In this document: one piece after another, positions 22,440-34,523 of the stretch
How positions within the stretch are numbered: the first letter of the stretch is position 1
Layout: every line of letters starts with the position of its first letter
Source: Verpa conica
Lineage: Eukaryota; Ascomycota; Pezizomycetes; Pezizales; Morchellaceae
Direction: 5' to 3'
Assembly (NCBI GenBank): GCA_033030425.1
Contig: JAUFSD010000003.1
Location: forward strand, 558,001 to 622,000
DNA length: 64,000 nucleotides
Position numbers and translations under genes: made by a program
The notes under the pieces: generated by a model
Told to the model about the DNA's origin: nothing
Databases searched by the model: none
Seen by the model: the letters and a program-made list of their open reading frames with translations, nothing else

Positions 22440-25355
22440 TCAGTCGCTGTTGCTGTCGCTGCCATCCCCAATCCCAATCCATTCACCTTCCCCGCTCCTA
22501 TCATCCATATTTACATCCTCCTCATCAAATTCTCCGTTTTCTATTATCATTTTATCGGAAGATCCTGCTAAAGTTTGTTTCGGTGCGGGGGCTGAGAGGA
22601 GGAATTCTAGGGTATAGACGTTCTCATCGGCACTAGTAGACAAGATCAGTTGGTGAGTTGGACAAGGTGGGATGAAAGTTAACGTACAGGTTAGCAAGCT
22701 CGCTCTGAATCCTTTGTACACTCTTTGCCACGCTCCTCATCTCTGTCTCGAACTCGCCTCTCCTCTCCATAATAACTCTCCCATGCCTACTTAAAACCGC
22801 CTCTACCCACAGCAGCGAAAACTCAACATGTGGTGTCTCCTCTGCCATTTCTGCTACAAACCGCAGTAACCTAGCTAGGTAGACTACCGGAAGCTCTCTA
22901 ACAACAAACTTGATATCTTCGGCCGGGATAGCCTCATACACACGGTGGATGAGATACTTCTCGTTGAGTCTAAATGCCATCACTAGTGCCTTAACATAGT
23001 CCCTTTCGGCGAGTATTGCTGCTGGGGTTACATCTACATCTAGATCAAAAGGGTCGAAGATGGCTATATTATCGAGAGAGTAGACCAATAGACCTTCTGT
23101 TGAGGCTGCTGCAAATGACCGCCCGGTAGGGGAGAATGCAACATCCGCGATGCGAACCTCGGGCCGTACTTTACGCTGTGACATGTCGCCACGGGAAGCA
23201 CCAGGCAGAGTACGGTCGACACGATCTTCCAGGTCAGAGGCTTCGCCTTGATCATCGATGAGGTCCAGTGGGCCAGCTTCAGTCAAGTTTTTTGAGTTAA
23301 GAAACTCCTGAGTCCCATCAATAGACAGGTTGACAGAGACAGTGAATTTCCGCACCAGGCTGCCAGAGGAAATATCATACAGGCAGATGTACTTGCTATT
23401 TCCAGCAGCGAGAACACAGGTTCCATCAGCGGAGTAGCAGAGTGTGTTAAAGTGTTTAGTACTAGCAGCATTAGCAGCGGTAGTTCTATCTGTTGTTTTT
23501 CGCCCTCCAGAAGCATCTTTTCGTCCGTCGATATGGCCGACTTGTTCTGCGTTCTCGACATCCCAAAAAGTAAGCTGTCCGTCGAGAGTACTAACTGCAA
23601 CCTGCTGTGCGTCGGGTCGGAAGGCAACTCTGAGTACGTCAGATTGCTGCTGTAGTGGCTCGCTGGTTTGGGTCCTCGTGAAGATACTCCATATTCGTAC
23701 GGTCCTGTCCCAAGACCCAGAGGCAAGATTCCTGCCATTTTGTGCAAAGGACAGTGTTGAGACGGGGCCTTCGTGGCCAGAGAGCTGTTCAAGCAGCTGT
23801 CCAGTCTGGACACTCCAGAGATGAATATCAAAACTGTCTAAACTACCTGCGCAGACAACTTCGCCGGATGGATCGACTGCCAAACTAGAGAACTGAAGTC
23901 TACTTGGGGCAGTGAAGGTTCGGAAATTTCGGTATCGGATTAAGTCCCAGGCTCTGACACTACCGTCTAAAGAGGCGGTGAAAAGAACATTTCCGCGTTT
24001 TGCGAACTCACAGGCTGTGACGCCGGAGGTGTGTTCGGTGAAAGTAATGATGCAGAACCCAGATTGTGCGTCCCAGACCTTAATCTTACCGTCGTCGGCG
24101 GTAGTGATAATTCGTTGCCCGTCTGGTGAATAGACCAGTGAGTTCATGGCGTCGAAGTGCCCTTGTTGTTTCAGGATGTATGATTCTGACTGCCATTCCC
24201 ATACCAGTAGCTGACCCAACTTTGAGGCTCCAAATGCGAGCCATTCACCTGTCTTATTGGCAGTTACAAAGTCGATACCATGTTGTGAGATACTTAGAGT
24301 GTGGATCATATTGAAGTCTGGCATGTCATATAGCCCGAATATACCTGAATCAAATCCCACCACCAGCAGATCTGATTCTTGATGAAATGTAGCACACTTG
24401 ACTTTTGCATTATTTTGCATGAAGAAATGTTTTTGTGTAATCATCCACCTCTCTGGCCTCACTATTACATCCTCCATATCCCCATCTTCATCTCTGGGTA
24501 ATGGCTGTTTCCACTTCCATTCAAACAATGCACCATCTTTACTGACTGTATAGATAGTTTCCTGGTCCTTCGAAAAGTAAGAGCCAATAACCGAGTCCTT
24601 ATGACCTGATAAGCTAGTCGATACAAACCCTTGCATTGGATTCAAAGAGTACACTTTCGCCGTCAAATCTTTTGATGCGGTTAAGAAAAACCTCGAGTCG
24701 CTCGACCAGGAAATGTTGTTAACAATATCATAGTGGCCCGCATATTCCCTGTGTTTGATGAATGGTGCAAACTCTCGTTCCTCATTTGTATTAGGTGTTC
24801 TCCAGACTTCAATTTTGCGCCCCGTGGCTACGACAAAGTGTTTACCGTCTGGTGAGAAATTTAGGTCGGTGACTTTAGACTTGAAGTTGAAGTGGTGGAG
24901 GACTGTACGGCGTATGAAATTTGTGAGGATTGCCCGGCCATCTGTAGTAGTTGCGTTAGAAATTTGAACCAGATATAAGAATGGGAGGAGCTTATGAAAC
25001 CTTCGTCAACCGATAGTAGTAGCGTTCCTTGCGGCGAAAGAGCTATTCTGGCGATATTCTTTCGGTGCTCGAAACCAAATGTGAAGGACTTATTGCTGTG
25101 AACCTTGAAATCAGCAACAATAAAAATAGAAAAAAGAATTCAATCGCATGAATAGCGATTAATAGACGTACTTGACAAGGTCGAAGCAGGAAACCCTGTT
25201 TCCTACTGGTGAGAGAAGAGAGTTTCCATCTGGTGTGAAGACGAGATTCCCGCGACAGTAGACTGTACCGAGTAAATTTGCGAACTGAGCTTTGTTAGTA
25301 TTGAATTAGGAAATAGAAGGCGACTAGAGGAATATACATTGAACCCGACCTTCAT
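22440..25355 (-). CDS. PWP2: Pwp2/Utp1, U3 snoRNP (SSU processome) WD40 protein
   Basis: Model: 25355-25338, 25284-25172, 25095-25001, 24941-22688, 22632-22440; 890 residues. Pwp2 is a UTP-B subcomplex member required for 18S rRNA processing in the nucleolus. The first coding exon is only 18 nt (MKVGFN), then FANLLGTVYCRGNLVFTPDG and DLVNNKSFTFGFEHRKNIAR match the Pwp2 start. Many WD repeats follow (GHFDAMNSLVYSPDG, DGKIKVWDAQSG, GSWDRTVRIWSI and others), forming the tandem propellers to about residue 600. The Pwp2-type C-terminal helical domain includes YVKALVMAFRLNEKYLIHRVYEAIP. The last intron (55 bp) joins ELANL to ADENVYTLEFLLS, and the tail is acidic. Intron 1 has a perfect TACTAAC branch site. 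Very confident. Confidence 0.95.
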
Positions 25356-26286
25356 TTTTGTGATAGTCAATGAAGAAATGAAGGTTGATTGGATTTTTGT
25401 GGGGGCGGGAACTTTTTTTTGAGGCTCTGTCGAAGTTTTCGATTTGAGGTAGGGTAGGGTAACACTCAATGATTGGAACCCTAACCCAAGAAAAACTGGC
25501 GGGTGACACCTGATGATCAAAACTTCGAAGTCGGTTGCTAACTTGATATAGATTATATGCACGGCCTAGGTATAGGGGCTTACTATAGCCTATTTTAGAA
25601 TATCCAAACCTCCTATGGCGGTTATGGCGGTTGATATCTACCCACAATAGAGTCAAAGGCACAAAATATCTGGAAGTATATGTGGGATATCTTGATTCTT
25701 GGTATATATAATAAATGACAAGTTGTTAAGCCCCACCATTGTCTTTCTTTCTTTCTTCTTTATTTTGATACTAGCCCCTCCTTATTGCTGCTATGGAATT
25801 CTAGGATCCTTTCTGCTGTGTAGATAGTATTCGGTTTTTTTAGCTAGGAAAGATATGATTGAAATCTTATAATTTCATACTCTACCGCTAGAAAGAAACA
25901 TATAGGTCGAAAACTTGTGAAATTATTAAGCAATGGTTTTTAGTAGCTCGTATAACTGGCTAAACAATAAACCTTTAACTTTATTACATAAGTCTAGAGC
26001 TATTAAAAACAGCCCAAGGTGCTAGAGAACTTTGAGTTTTAAGAGACAATACCCTATGTATATGTATACTCTAAAAGTTCTAGAGTTTAGGGAGAGTTTA
26101 AACGCCTTAAGAAAATTGTAAAATTATACTACAGGGTCGCTTGAGCCCGCTCTAATTACAAATCACAAACAAAGCACATTGTGAAGTCTTCTGCCGAAAA
26201 ATGCTTTCTCAAATAACAGAAATATTACTATAAAACCACTGGCTTATAATGCCGCCAAGCCCATAACTATAACACGTTGCTATCCT
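25356..26286. other. Intergenic region upstream of PWP2
   Basis: 930 bases between two genes on the same strand. It includes the PWP2 promoter region and AT-rich DNA with (TTTC)n-like runs at about 25740-25760. No coding or RNA feature is visible. Confidence 0.5.
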
Positions 26287-26755
26287 TCAAGCTGTAGGTG
26301 TGTCGTGGAAAACGATCAATATGAAACGTGGATCTTATGAGACTAGTTAGCTCGAATAAACAAAGCCAGGATAACGCAGTAATAGTAATGATCATAATAA
26401 TTACCTGGTACAATAACCAACTCATGTCTCTTGGTTCTGACCCTTAGCAACCTCAAATCGTCCTATGGTGAGTTAACAGGGTTTCACTCCTATCTTGCTT
26501 CCTTTCAAGATATACCTCATCGTCCATCCCCCCAACCATCTCCTCAGCGCTCTTGACGAATTTCCAAACCATCCCTGCATATTCTCCAACCAGAGTCTCC
26601 GAGTTTCTGTTTGCTGCAATCGAACCAGAAGAGCGGATTATGGCGCCTGAAGACCGATCAAGGATAATGAGTGACTGGACAGACTGCTTCTGAGATATGC
26701 GGGCTAGGAGAGATGTCAGTTCGTCCTCGGTAAGGGAAGGACCTATTGAAGCCAT
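26287..26755 (-). CDS. DYNLRB: Roadblock/LC7-type dynein light chain
   Basis: Model: 26755-26516, 26462-26405, 26333-26287; 114 residues, the normal roadblock length. The protein dimerises on the dynein intermediate chain and serves cargo transport along microtubules. It starts MASIGPSLTEDELTSLLARI, contains SVQSLIILDRSSGAIIRSSG (the beta-sheet core) and YAGMVWKFVKSAEEMV. After splicing it ends DDLRLLRVRTKRHELVIVP and then DPRFILIVFHDTPTA. Both introns (53 and 71 bp) are needed: the unspliced first exon runs into a non-conserved tail and stops. It is transcribed divergently from CAP2 across 240 bp. Confidence 0.9.
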
Positions 26756-26995
26756 GGTCGGAATTCAGACGGCGTAAAGGGGTATTGAAAGGGATTTGTA
26801 TTGAGTGTTCGTGTTCCTTGGTTAGCTTCTCATAATTTGAGGAACCAAAGCCTCAAATGTTGTTGCTACAGGCCTGCCAAGCAACGCTGCACGTGTTCAA
26901 CACCCCACCTGTCTATAGCTCCCCGCAACAACACCTCTGTAGCATAGGCACATACATATTCGGCCTTAAATCTCTATCCTCTAGATATAAGCTCA
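26756..26995. promoter_or_regulatory. Shared divergent promoter, roadblock light chain and CAP2
   Basis: Only 240 bp separate the start codons of the dynein light chain (minus) and the actin-capping subunit (plus), so both promoters must lie here or overlap. The right part is C-rich, with several short pyrimidine runs. No strong TATA box is evident. The two products both serve the cytoskeleton, which makes co-regulation possible but unproven. Confidence 0.45.
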
Positions 26996-28037
26996 ATGGC
27001 TTCCCAGGACCCCTTTGATTCCGCTCTGTAGGTCCCTAATACAACCCCTCAATCAAAATATCCTACTGACGACTACCCCAGCGATCTCCTCCGTCGTCTC
27101 AACCCCAAACACACAACTCACAATGTTAATGCCTTGATCAACCTGGTCCCAGACCTAACTGAAGACCTCCTCTCATCTGTTGACCAACCACTTCAAGTCC
27201 AACGCTGCAAAAAGACTGGACGGGATTACCTTCTCTGTGACTACAACCGTGATGGGGATTCGTATAGGTCCCCATGGAGCAACGAGTTCGACCCTCCTTT
27301 GTCTGATGGAACTCTCCCTAGCGAGAAAGTCCGAAAGATGGAGGTTGCTGCAAACGATGCTTTCGATATTTACCGTGAGCTGTGGGTTGCATATAGATGA
27401 CTTTTATCTACAAGGCGAAGTTGACGTGTTTCTGGGAGTGGAATAGATACTATGAAGGCGGTGTCTCAAGCGTTTACTTTTGGAATCTCGATGACGGCTT
27501 TGCTGGTGTCGTTCTTTTAAAGAAGTGTACTATATTATCTCCAGCTGCCTTTATATGGCCTCTAACTAACCTAGCCTAGCCGTCTCATCCACAAACAAGT
27601 CCGCCGGCTCCTGGGACTCGATCCACGTTTTCGAGGCCACCGACAGAGCTCGAACAGCCCAGTATAAACTCACTTCCACCGTCATTCTGAATATGATTAG
27701 TGGTGATGAATCGCTGGGCGAGATGGATCTTTCCGGAAATATGACTCGACAAGTAGAGCAGGACTTGCCTGTTGGTGATGATTCTTCACATATCGCAAAT
27801 ATCGGGAAGTTGGTAGAAGATATGGAACTTAAAATGAGGAATTTGCTTCAGGAGGTTTACTTTGGAAAGGCGAAGGATGTTGTTGGAGACTTAAGGAGTA
27901 AGTATATATTTTGCTTGAGTTTTCAAATATAGAATATAGCTAACATAGAACCTATTATAGCCATTAATTCCTTAACAGAGGCACAGAAAGATAGATCTGT
28001 ACACCAGGAGATGATATCTTCTATGACCAAGCGGTGA
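26996..28037 (+). CDS. CAP2: F-actin capping protein subunit beta
   Basis: Model: join(26996-27027, 27082-27381, 27447-27526, 27580-27897, 27961-28037), 268 residues, as usual for CapZ beta. With the alpha subunit it caps actin barbed ends at cortical patches. It starts [19 protein letters not shown]. The family signature [16 protein letters not shown] is at about 75-90. [19 protein letters not shown] and [13 protein letters not shown] follow, and the C-terminal helix ([19 protein letters not shown]) is the actin-binding tentacle. All four introns are short (50-65 bp), and three split conserved blocks whose continuity confirms the sites. It is convergent with the uL5m gene. Confidence 0.93.
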
Positions 28038-28303
28038 GGGATAATGGCGTTATAAGATGATATACTAGCATAGTATGAAAATATATCTTTTTGAATTAAG
28101 GGAGCCACTAGTGCGGTCTTAGAAGTTGCCTGAGAAGAAAGATACATCTTTTGCTTATACATATTTAAGTATTCGAAGTCTAAACTGAATGTTTTTTACA
28201 GGCTCCGATCTATTTGTCTTCCTTCTATAATACAATATACGCATCATGCAACAAAATTTTTAGGGATGCGGAGGGATATAAACACCCTTGCAACCAATAC
28301 TAA

Positions 28304-29451
28304 CTATTTTGATTTCTCATAGAACGGTATTCCCATCGACATGAGAAGTAATCTAGCATCTCTATCATTTTTTGCAGAAGTGTGGACAGTGATGTGCAAG
28401 CCTGGAACCATCTTTGGCGGATACATATCATAGTTTACTGTAAGTTTATGTTAAATTAGTAATCTGATATTCATTACATACTTGTTAGGACGGCATGGGG
28501 GGTGGGATCCCTCACCCTCAACCTCAGGGAAAAGAGCAACGGCATCCGGTGAGAAACCGAAAGTAATATTCCCTGTTGAGTCTCCAGACTTGAGTGATAC
28601 ACCTTTATAATCCTTAATCCTCGGCAATACCACATCGATTAAAGAGCTCATGAACTTGTATGCAAGTGGCCCCGCAATATGGCTTGTAACTGCAATCGCC
28701 TTCCTCTCGCGCAACTCAAATGCAGCAACGTTAACCTTCGAATAGTGCACCTCCGCCCTAGCGCCTGTGATACTCTGTACTACCATACCAGCAGCGTGGA
28801 GGAACGCAGAGTCTTTCATTGCATCACGAACCATGGAATGCACAGTGATACCGGTCAGTTTAGGAATGTTCCGGGCAGTCCGAGGACGAGGCGCTGGAAG
28901 GAGAGCAGAGCGGCCAGGAGGTGGACGGATTCCGCGCCCAGAGTGGTAAGGGGAAGAATCGTCCCATTCACGATGACGGAAGGAGAAATTGCGGGGTTTG
29001 TAGCCGTGGGGGAGATGGACGTAGGTCATTGTCAATAGGTCTGGAGCTAAGGTGTTATAGTAATGATCTTGAAGACCTATTTACACCCCATATTTAATCC
29101 CAATTGCATCTGATATGTGATTTTAGCGGATTTTGACGTACGTTCAGCACTAAATGGCCCAGGCACGAATAACCTCGAATTCGGCGACGACGGTGCAGGA
29201 GGCTGTATAGGCGACAATGGACCCCTGTAGAACCTGGGCGGGCGGAATTGATATCGTGCTCTCTTCCTCCCAGTAACCTTTGACGGTGACGACGCAGAGA
29301 CCTTCCCCTCTGCCGGGAGCGGGAGTGCTGTATTAGGTGTATATGTGAATTGCCGGCTACTGCATGTTGGGAGGAGAGCTCTTCTAGTGAAGAAATTAGT
29401 CCATGGTAAGAGACCCCCGAGGGCAGAGATTCCGGGAACACGAAGGGCCAT
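28304..29451 (-). CDS. MRPL7: Mitochondrial large-subunit ribosomal protein uL5m
   Basis: Model: 29451-29142, 29076-28516, 28437-28304; 334 residues. It binds 5S-equivalent and central protuberance regions of the mitochondrial ribosome. The N-terminal stretch MALRVPGISALGGLLPW, rich in Arg and Ser downstream, is the import presequence. HYYNTLAPDLLTMTYVH begins the conserved part. The uL5 fold follows, with PKLTGITVHSMVRDAM, GARAEVHYSKVNVAAFELRE and ITFGFSPDAVALFPEVE. The last intron (78 bp, donor GTGAGG) joins to NYDMYPPKMVPG and ARLLLMSMGIPFY, the expected uL5 end. Without it the frame drifts into an unrelated tail. Two ATCACTCG copies and one TACATGTA lie 100-390 bp upstream. Confidence 0.92.
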
Positions 29452-30925
29452 TACTGGGTACTTAATAGTGGGGTTGGATAGCTTGTGGTGTTGCAGAGAA
29501 AAATTACGAATATGATTGTGGGGGCGCTTATGTAAGCTAGATAAACTTCATTGTTTATCACTCGTTTTGGATTGAGGATTTTTTGTCATATATAACTTTG
29601 TTGCTTTTAATACAAGGTGACTACCAAAAAAGTGATATACAATAACAAGCACTGTTTCTTCCAAAATTCTTGTGGCCGCTAATGATTCTACCAAATTCTA
29701 AGTGCTCCCCCTTAAATCCGTTTGTACGGGCCTAGTCCACGTCTTTAGTAAAAACTACATGTAGTACATACGTTACACTTCCTTAGGACTCTTTTAAGTA
29801 AATCACCCTAATATTTAGGTACGTATCTCACTCACTTAGCATCACTCGTTCTTGACATACTTCTACTATTTACTATAGTAATTATAGCACCAATGAGGAA
29901 GAATAGCTAAGATTCCTTCTGCCTACATGATATTAGTGGTAATTTACTTTTTATTAGGGGTGGTATCAACTTTTAATTAAGTGAGACTAACATATTTTAC
30001 AAAAAATACGACTAAAACCCCACTGAAGGAGTACATATAGTAGCCCCTGGTCACCAGGTTTAGATTCGCAGCCTCTTGATTAATACTGCGATTTGAACAT
30101 TAGAAGAAGATTCAGGGTAGTTGTAAGTAAGGGTTATGAATTTCTATCATTTTATAGGATGCTGACAGATTTAGAGGTCACTTGTTATATTCAATAGAAG
30201 TTCTATGTAGCTTGCATGTACCCCTCGTAAAACCTTTAGTGAACTTCAGCTTAGTTAAGGAGCGGGCACTGTGTCTTATGGTGGAGATTACTGTGTAAGG
30301 GATATTTCTATCGTAATGTTTCCCTCTAAACATAATTAAACTTCCGTTGAGCGTATTAGTGGGATATGGAGTCAGAAAGTTTAGTGGTAGGAGAAATTCG
30401 GGAATGGGACATGATATTTCCTCGTAGGAAGAATACTTTGACATAAGGTAGAATTTCCCGCCTATTATGCAACTATAGTTGGTGGGTGTATATCTACTAG
30501 AATATGTTTACTCATAAAAATAGTTCCCATACCTACAAATGATATATAAGAAAATTACTCGCCAAAAAGGATTCAAAGGTACTAGGGTGTAGGATCGAAG
30601 TTGAAAATACGAGGATTGTATTAATTAAATTAGTTGATGAAGCCGAGTTAGTCGTAATTAAGAAATGGGACCGATAATTTCCCGTGCATGAAGGGACCAA
30701 CTCAGAAATTCGTAACTTCAGAATAAAAAATACCTGTATTTAGAATATTTTTACGGAGTTAAGCGTCACGATATTCTTAACTAAGGGTAAAGGTAAGAGG
30801 CTACGAACCTGAGGAGCTTGATCTAGCTTCATGTTCAATTCCCCCCTGAAAAACGATCTCTCTCTCTCTCATTGTAAATATGGGGCAGGTCTATATAGTA
30901 GGTATCACTAAGTCAGCCCATTTCA
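29452..30925. other. AT-rich intergenic region
   Basis: About 1.5 kb without a credible gene. ATCACTCG is present at 29557-29564 and 29841-29848 and TACATGTA at 29756-29763, all in the 400 bp upstream of the uL5m gene. A (CT)n run lies near 30861-30875. The short ORFs here have no protein-like character. Confidence 0.5.
29557..29848. promoter_or_regulatory. ATCACTCG / TACATGTA / ATCACTCG group upstream of uL5m
   Basis: ATCACTCG at 29557, TACATGTA at 29756 and ATCACTCG at 29841 form a third place in the window where the two motifs occur together. They lie about 105-390 bp upstream of the uL5m start. Candidate regulatory region, by recurrence only. Confidence 0.3.
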
Positions 30926-32602
30926 CTAGGAGTGGGGTGAAAGTACTGGTCTACAGACATTCTCGAGATTATTACGAATCTTCATAGTCCATTTATCTAT
31001 CCCAGCTTCTTGGCACGCACTGATCAATCTCTGGTCTTGGCCCTTTGCCCAATCTCGCAACGAATTTACATCCTCGATATCTATACATCTTGTGCAATGA
31101 CCGTGTTGCCCCTTACTTAATGATGACCGGAAGGTAAAGTCCCTTAGGTTTGGGAAAGCTCCAGAAGTGATTTTTCTTGCTAGCCATTCTTTGTTTGTTT
31201 GAGCAGGAAGTGATAGCGACATAATCCGGAGGTTAGGGGCAAGTGGTCCGTTAGGAGTGATCGAGTGCTGCTCAAAATCTTCTACGAGGTTATCCGTCCC
31301 TTCGTCTCCAATCATGCGTTCGTGGAAGGTTGCTATAGTCAAATTAAGTTCTTCAAGCATTGGAACTAAGGTGAAAATTGAAAATGCGAGCTGTCTAAAG
31401 CTGCACATTCCGGAGCTGTAAGGGTTGTGTTCATCATTCCACCATTGGAAGTTAATGTTGATCTTAGTGAGAGCTGGTAAGAGTGAGGGTGATGAATTTG
31501 TATCCTCTAGAAATTTAATTAATGGACTAAAAGGCTCTGAGCTCAAGTAATCAGGCCCCTTCGTGAGGCGGCGTTCTTTGGCTTGGAGTTCTAGACAGTT
31601 ATATGAAAGTGATTTGAGGTTTTTGGCGGGAATATGCTGAAATATATTATTGAAGTTTGTAAACCCGTTCGCATTGATAGTCACCGACTGTAGTTTTGGA
31701 AGGGAGTGAAGAGCTCCTTGTAGCCAGGCAGTATCCTCCAGCGTGACTTCTTGAAGACTCTTCCAACCAGAAAATGTCTGCTGAAGTCTTCCGATACTCC
31801 AGCCGGGGTTGACTGAAAAGTCCGAGGGTGGGAAACCGAATACATTGAGGCCAGGGAGATATGCCGAGCTCCAACCCGTGAAATCCCACTTTTTCCACTG
31901 CTTGTTACTCTCTAGAGAAGCCCATAGTTCATTACCTATATCCAATCTCAAGAAACCGCAATCCTGGAATTCCACTAATAATGATTCTAGTCCAGAAACA
32001 GAGTGTAACCCTGGTGAAGATAGTCTGAATATCTCAAACCACTTTAGGAAGATTGGATTAATAATATCATCGGCGTCTAGTTGGTTTACGTGAGGTTGCT
32101 CAATGAGGTTTGGAAGAGGATGTTCATGCGGGAGTCTTAAGTATAGAACTTGTGAAGCGATCCCAGGACGAGAGCGGAGGGTACGGATAAGTCTATTTAG
32201 CTTATTTCGGAGAGGGTGTCGTTTGCGTGGTTTATTGGACTCAATCGCCAGCTTTTTGTGGGCCGGGCAGGTGCATTTTGAAATTCCTGAATCACGCTCT
32301 CCGTAGAACTGTAAATCAAGGGTTTCGTAGAGTGCTTTGGTAGAAAATTCGTTGAAGAATCGGCATGTCAGAGAGAGTGAATGAAGGGCCTTTTGCTTTC
32401 GGTAAATGCATAGGTTCTCGTCGAGATATCCGACTATCTTAAGCCATATACTCTCGGTAGCAATACGGCCATTCGGCCGACGGCTGACTGACCTCCTGGC
32501 GTACTGACGGAGAGGTATGTAGGAGTATGTGATATGCTTGACGAAGTCAAGTTCTGAGACAGCTTGAGTATCCATTGAAGTGGTACTAAAAGACAATGCC
32601 AT
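30926..32602 (-). CDS. F-box-like protein with degenerate leucine-rich repeats
   Basis: Single exon, 558 residues. An F-box-like segment lies at about 48-100 (ESIWLKIVGYLDENLC, then LHSLSLTCRFFNEFSTKALY). It is followed by a long stretch of irregular leucine-rich strands (LQEVTLEDTAWLQGALHSL, LKSLSYNCLELQ, EELNLTIATFHERM, LRDFTFRSSLSK), as in fungal F-box/LRR proteins. Cys pairs occur in SKCTCPAHKK and GHCTRCIDIED. The likely role is substrate recognition in an SCF ubiquitin ligase, but the target is unknown and the F-box match is weak. ATCACTCG (minus strand, 32919-32926) lies 317 bp upstream. No intron is needed. Confidence 0.7.
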   Translation of the reverse strand: MALSFSTTSMDTQAVSELDFVKHITYSYIPLRQYARRSVSRRPNGRIATESIWLKIVGYLDENLCIYRKQKALHSLSLTCRFFNEFSTKALYETLDLQFYGERDSGISKCTCPAHKKLAIESNKPRKRHPLRNKLNRLIRTLRSRPGIASQVLYLRLPHEHPLPNLIEQPHVNQLDADDIINPIFLKWFEIFRLSSPGLHSVSGLESLLVEFQDCGFLRLDIGNELWASLESNKQWKKWDFTGWSSAYLPGLNVFGFPPSDFSVNPGWSIGRLQQTFSGWKSLQEVTLEDTAWLQGALHSLPKLQSVTINANGFTNFNNIFQHIPAKNLKSLSYNCLELQAKERRLTKGPDYLSSEPFSPLIKFLEDTNSSPSLLPALTKININFQWWNDEHNPYSSGMCSFRQLAFSIFTLVPMLEELNLTIATFHERMIGDEGTDNLVEDFEQHSITPNGPLAPNLRIMSLSLPAQTNKEWLARKITSGAFPNLRDFTFRSSLSKGQHGHCTRCIDIEDVNSLRDWAKGQDQRLISACQEAGIDKWTMKIRNNLENVCRPVLSPHS

Positions 32603-33756
32603 CTTGTCAGAGATTCTGAGTTTTTAGTGATTTTAGATACTTAGAGTCTCGAATATGAATGCCACCCTATGCATGAATTGTTCCATGAGGGTGTTGTGTA
32701 TCTATCGCTGCATAATTTGCTTTTATATCAATCAGGGTATTCTCTGGTCACAATTTCCGAAGCGGGGAACCTGCAGGTGCATGGCTCAACGACGCCACAT
32801 GGCGAAATGTGTTCCGGCAAACTTGTCATGAATGGCGCCTATGGGACGCAGGTAGAACCGAATCCACTCTACTCATTTTTGTGGGCATGGCCATAATCTC
32901 ATTGGTTACCAAAAAAACCGAGTGATTTTGGATGATATTCAGAGACCGGTCGATAGGCCATAATACAGTCATTATTATGAATTACAAATCGATCTTCACA
33001 AGCATATCGGAGGTGATACAGCTGTGCTATCGAAATTCTCGCCCACACCGGCTCAATAATACCCTTCGTATTATTTTGCCACAGCTTTTATACCCTCTAG
33101 TAAATAACTAAAATTGGCCTGAATGCACTCCCTCGTGTCATTAACGAAATAAGCAGCCAATATATGAAAACACAGGGAAATGACGCCTCTTGGACTCCCT
33201 CGATGTTTCCCCCGCCTTTTGGTAGCGGGAATAAAAGAATTTCCCTTCCGTGGTGCCATAAGCAACTCAATTAGCTTGACAGACCTTTTCAATTCCTTAT
33301 CTCCTACTATTTTTGACGGGTGTAAAATGTCTTCTACGCCGGGTTACGGGCCGAATGTGGGATTTATAATTCGTCTACGTATTATATACTATATGGGCCG
33401 GCAAGAGCGAAATTTGGGATCTCTAGTCCATATTTCCGCATTAGCACTTAAAATATGATTATAGGTAGACAGTTGAGTTAGGACCAGGCCAATGTGATGA
33501 ATTTTTTCAACACTATAACCTTGGAAACTGCCACAGGGGTTTCGATACTAGGAATAATGAGGAAAGGAAGAGTTTCCTGTGCGTATAATAGGATATGAGG
33601 ACGTGGAGATCTCTGGAGGAGGTTAGTCACTCAATAAACTCAATACTACATGTAAGTTCGATAGAGGAATTTTAGGGTTGGGAGCTGAGTTTCTATTAAA
33701 CCTGAAGATCAAGGGTAACTAGAAAGGTGAGATTAGATTTTCTATATGACCTTGTA

Positions 33757-33864
33757 CTCGCCTAAAAATAATGTCTGTCAATACTTTTTGCACCTTTATA
33801 TGAATATCAGTGGATGATAGTTGCGTGCAACATAAAACATCGACAGACTTTATTTGTAGGCGAG
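33757..33864. mobile_element. 108 bp TA-flanked MITE
   Basis: The left end reads CTCGCCTAAAAATAATGTCT and the right end, in reverse complement, CTCGCCTACAAATAAAGTCT; both continue GTC. Each is flanked by TA (33755-33756, 33865-33866). The inner AAATAAAGTCTGT core is shared with the termini of the elements at 34051-34523 and 62606-62811, so the three belong to one family. No coding capacity. Confidence 0.7.
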
Positions 33865-34050
33865 TACTAGGGTGTGGACAAAGTGATTAGAAATCAGCGC
33901 CGATAGGCTCCAATATTGGTGTACGCCGCCGAAAGAGGCAAGATTTGTATGGGAGAAGAACTTCTCCAGCGTTGTAAGCCAACCATAGGCTCCTACAAAT
34001 GTTCTGTCCAACCAGAGACAGTTCTAATTACTTACCTTCACACTCTAGTA

Positions 34051-34523
34051 CTCGTTGAAAAACAGGTCTGTTGGTTTTGCTATTCACCTCTGCAACCAGA
34101 CCACACCAAAAATTAACTTTTTATAACATTCACAAGAGAGGTATTTTCATAAAAAGATGTAAATTTTTTTAGAGTAAGTGCATACATCTTCTTGATCTCC
34201 TAGAAACCTATTAACATTCTGGGTGATGTTTGTGGTTCAGAAGGGGCCTTTGATAATGTCTAGTTTTGGTTGTGGTACCGAAACCAACAGACCGTTTCTT
34301 GAAAATAAAGTCTGTTCGGTTCGGTACATGGCGGCGCAACCACCAATCTCACAACTAAACCTCACAGTAACTAGTTTTAGGATGAAATTAGAGCTATAAA
34401 GCTTTAGAAGACTATATTAGAACTTATGTATATGAATAGGGATAAGGGGAATTTTTTGCTATTGACATTTTCGTTGAGGTAGACTTTGTTGCTTGTAGCA
34501 AACTGAACAGACTATTTTTGCAC
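34051..34523. mobile_element. 473 bp diverged element of the same MITE family
   Basis: The outer ends are inverted and TA-flanked: the left starts CTCGTTGAAAAACAGGTCTG, and the right in reverse complement GTGCAAAAATAGTCTGTTCA. The right half (about 34300-34523) aligns with most of the intact element at 62606-62811, including GTTCGGTACATGG and GAAGACTATATTAGAA. An additional inverted copy of the left end lies at about 34280-34301, so this may be two elements, one inserted next to or into the other. Confidence 0.55.

Noticed and set aside
32669..32896. 75-codon frame upstream of the F-box gene
   Set aside because: It overlaps the promoter region, shows no family resemblance and has biased composition.
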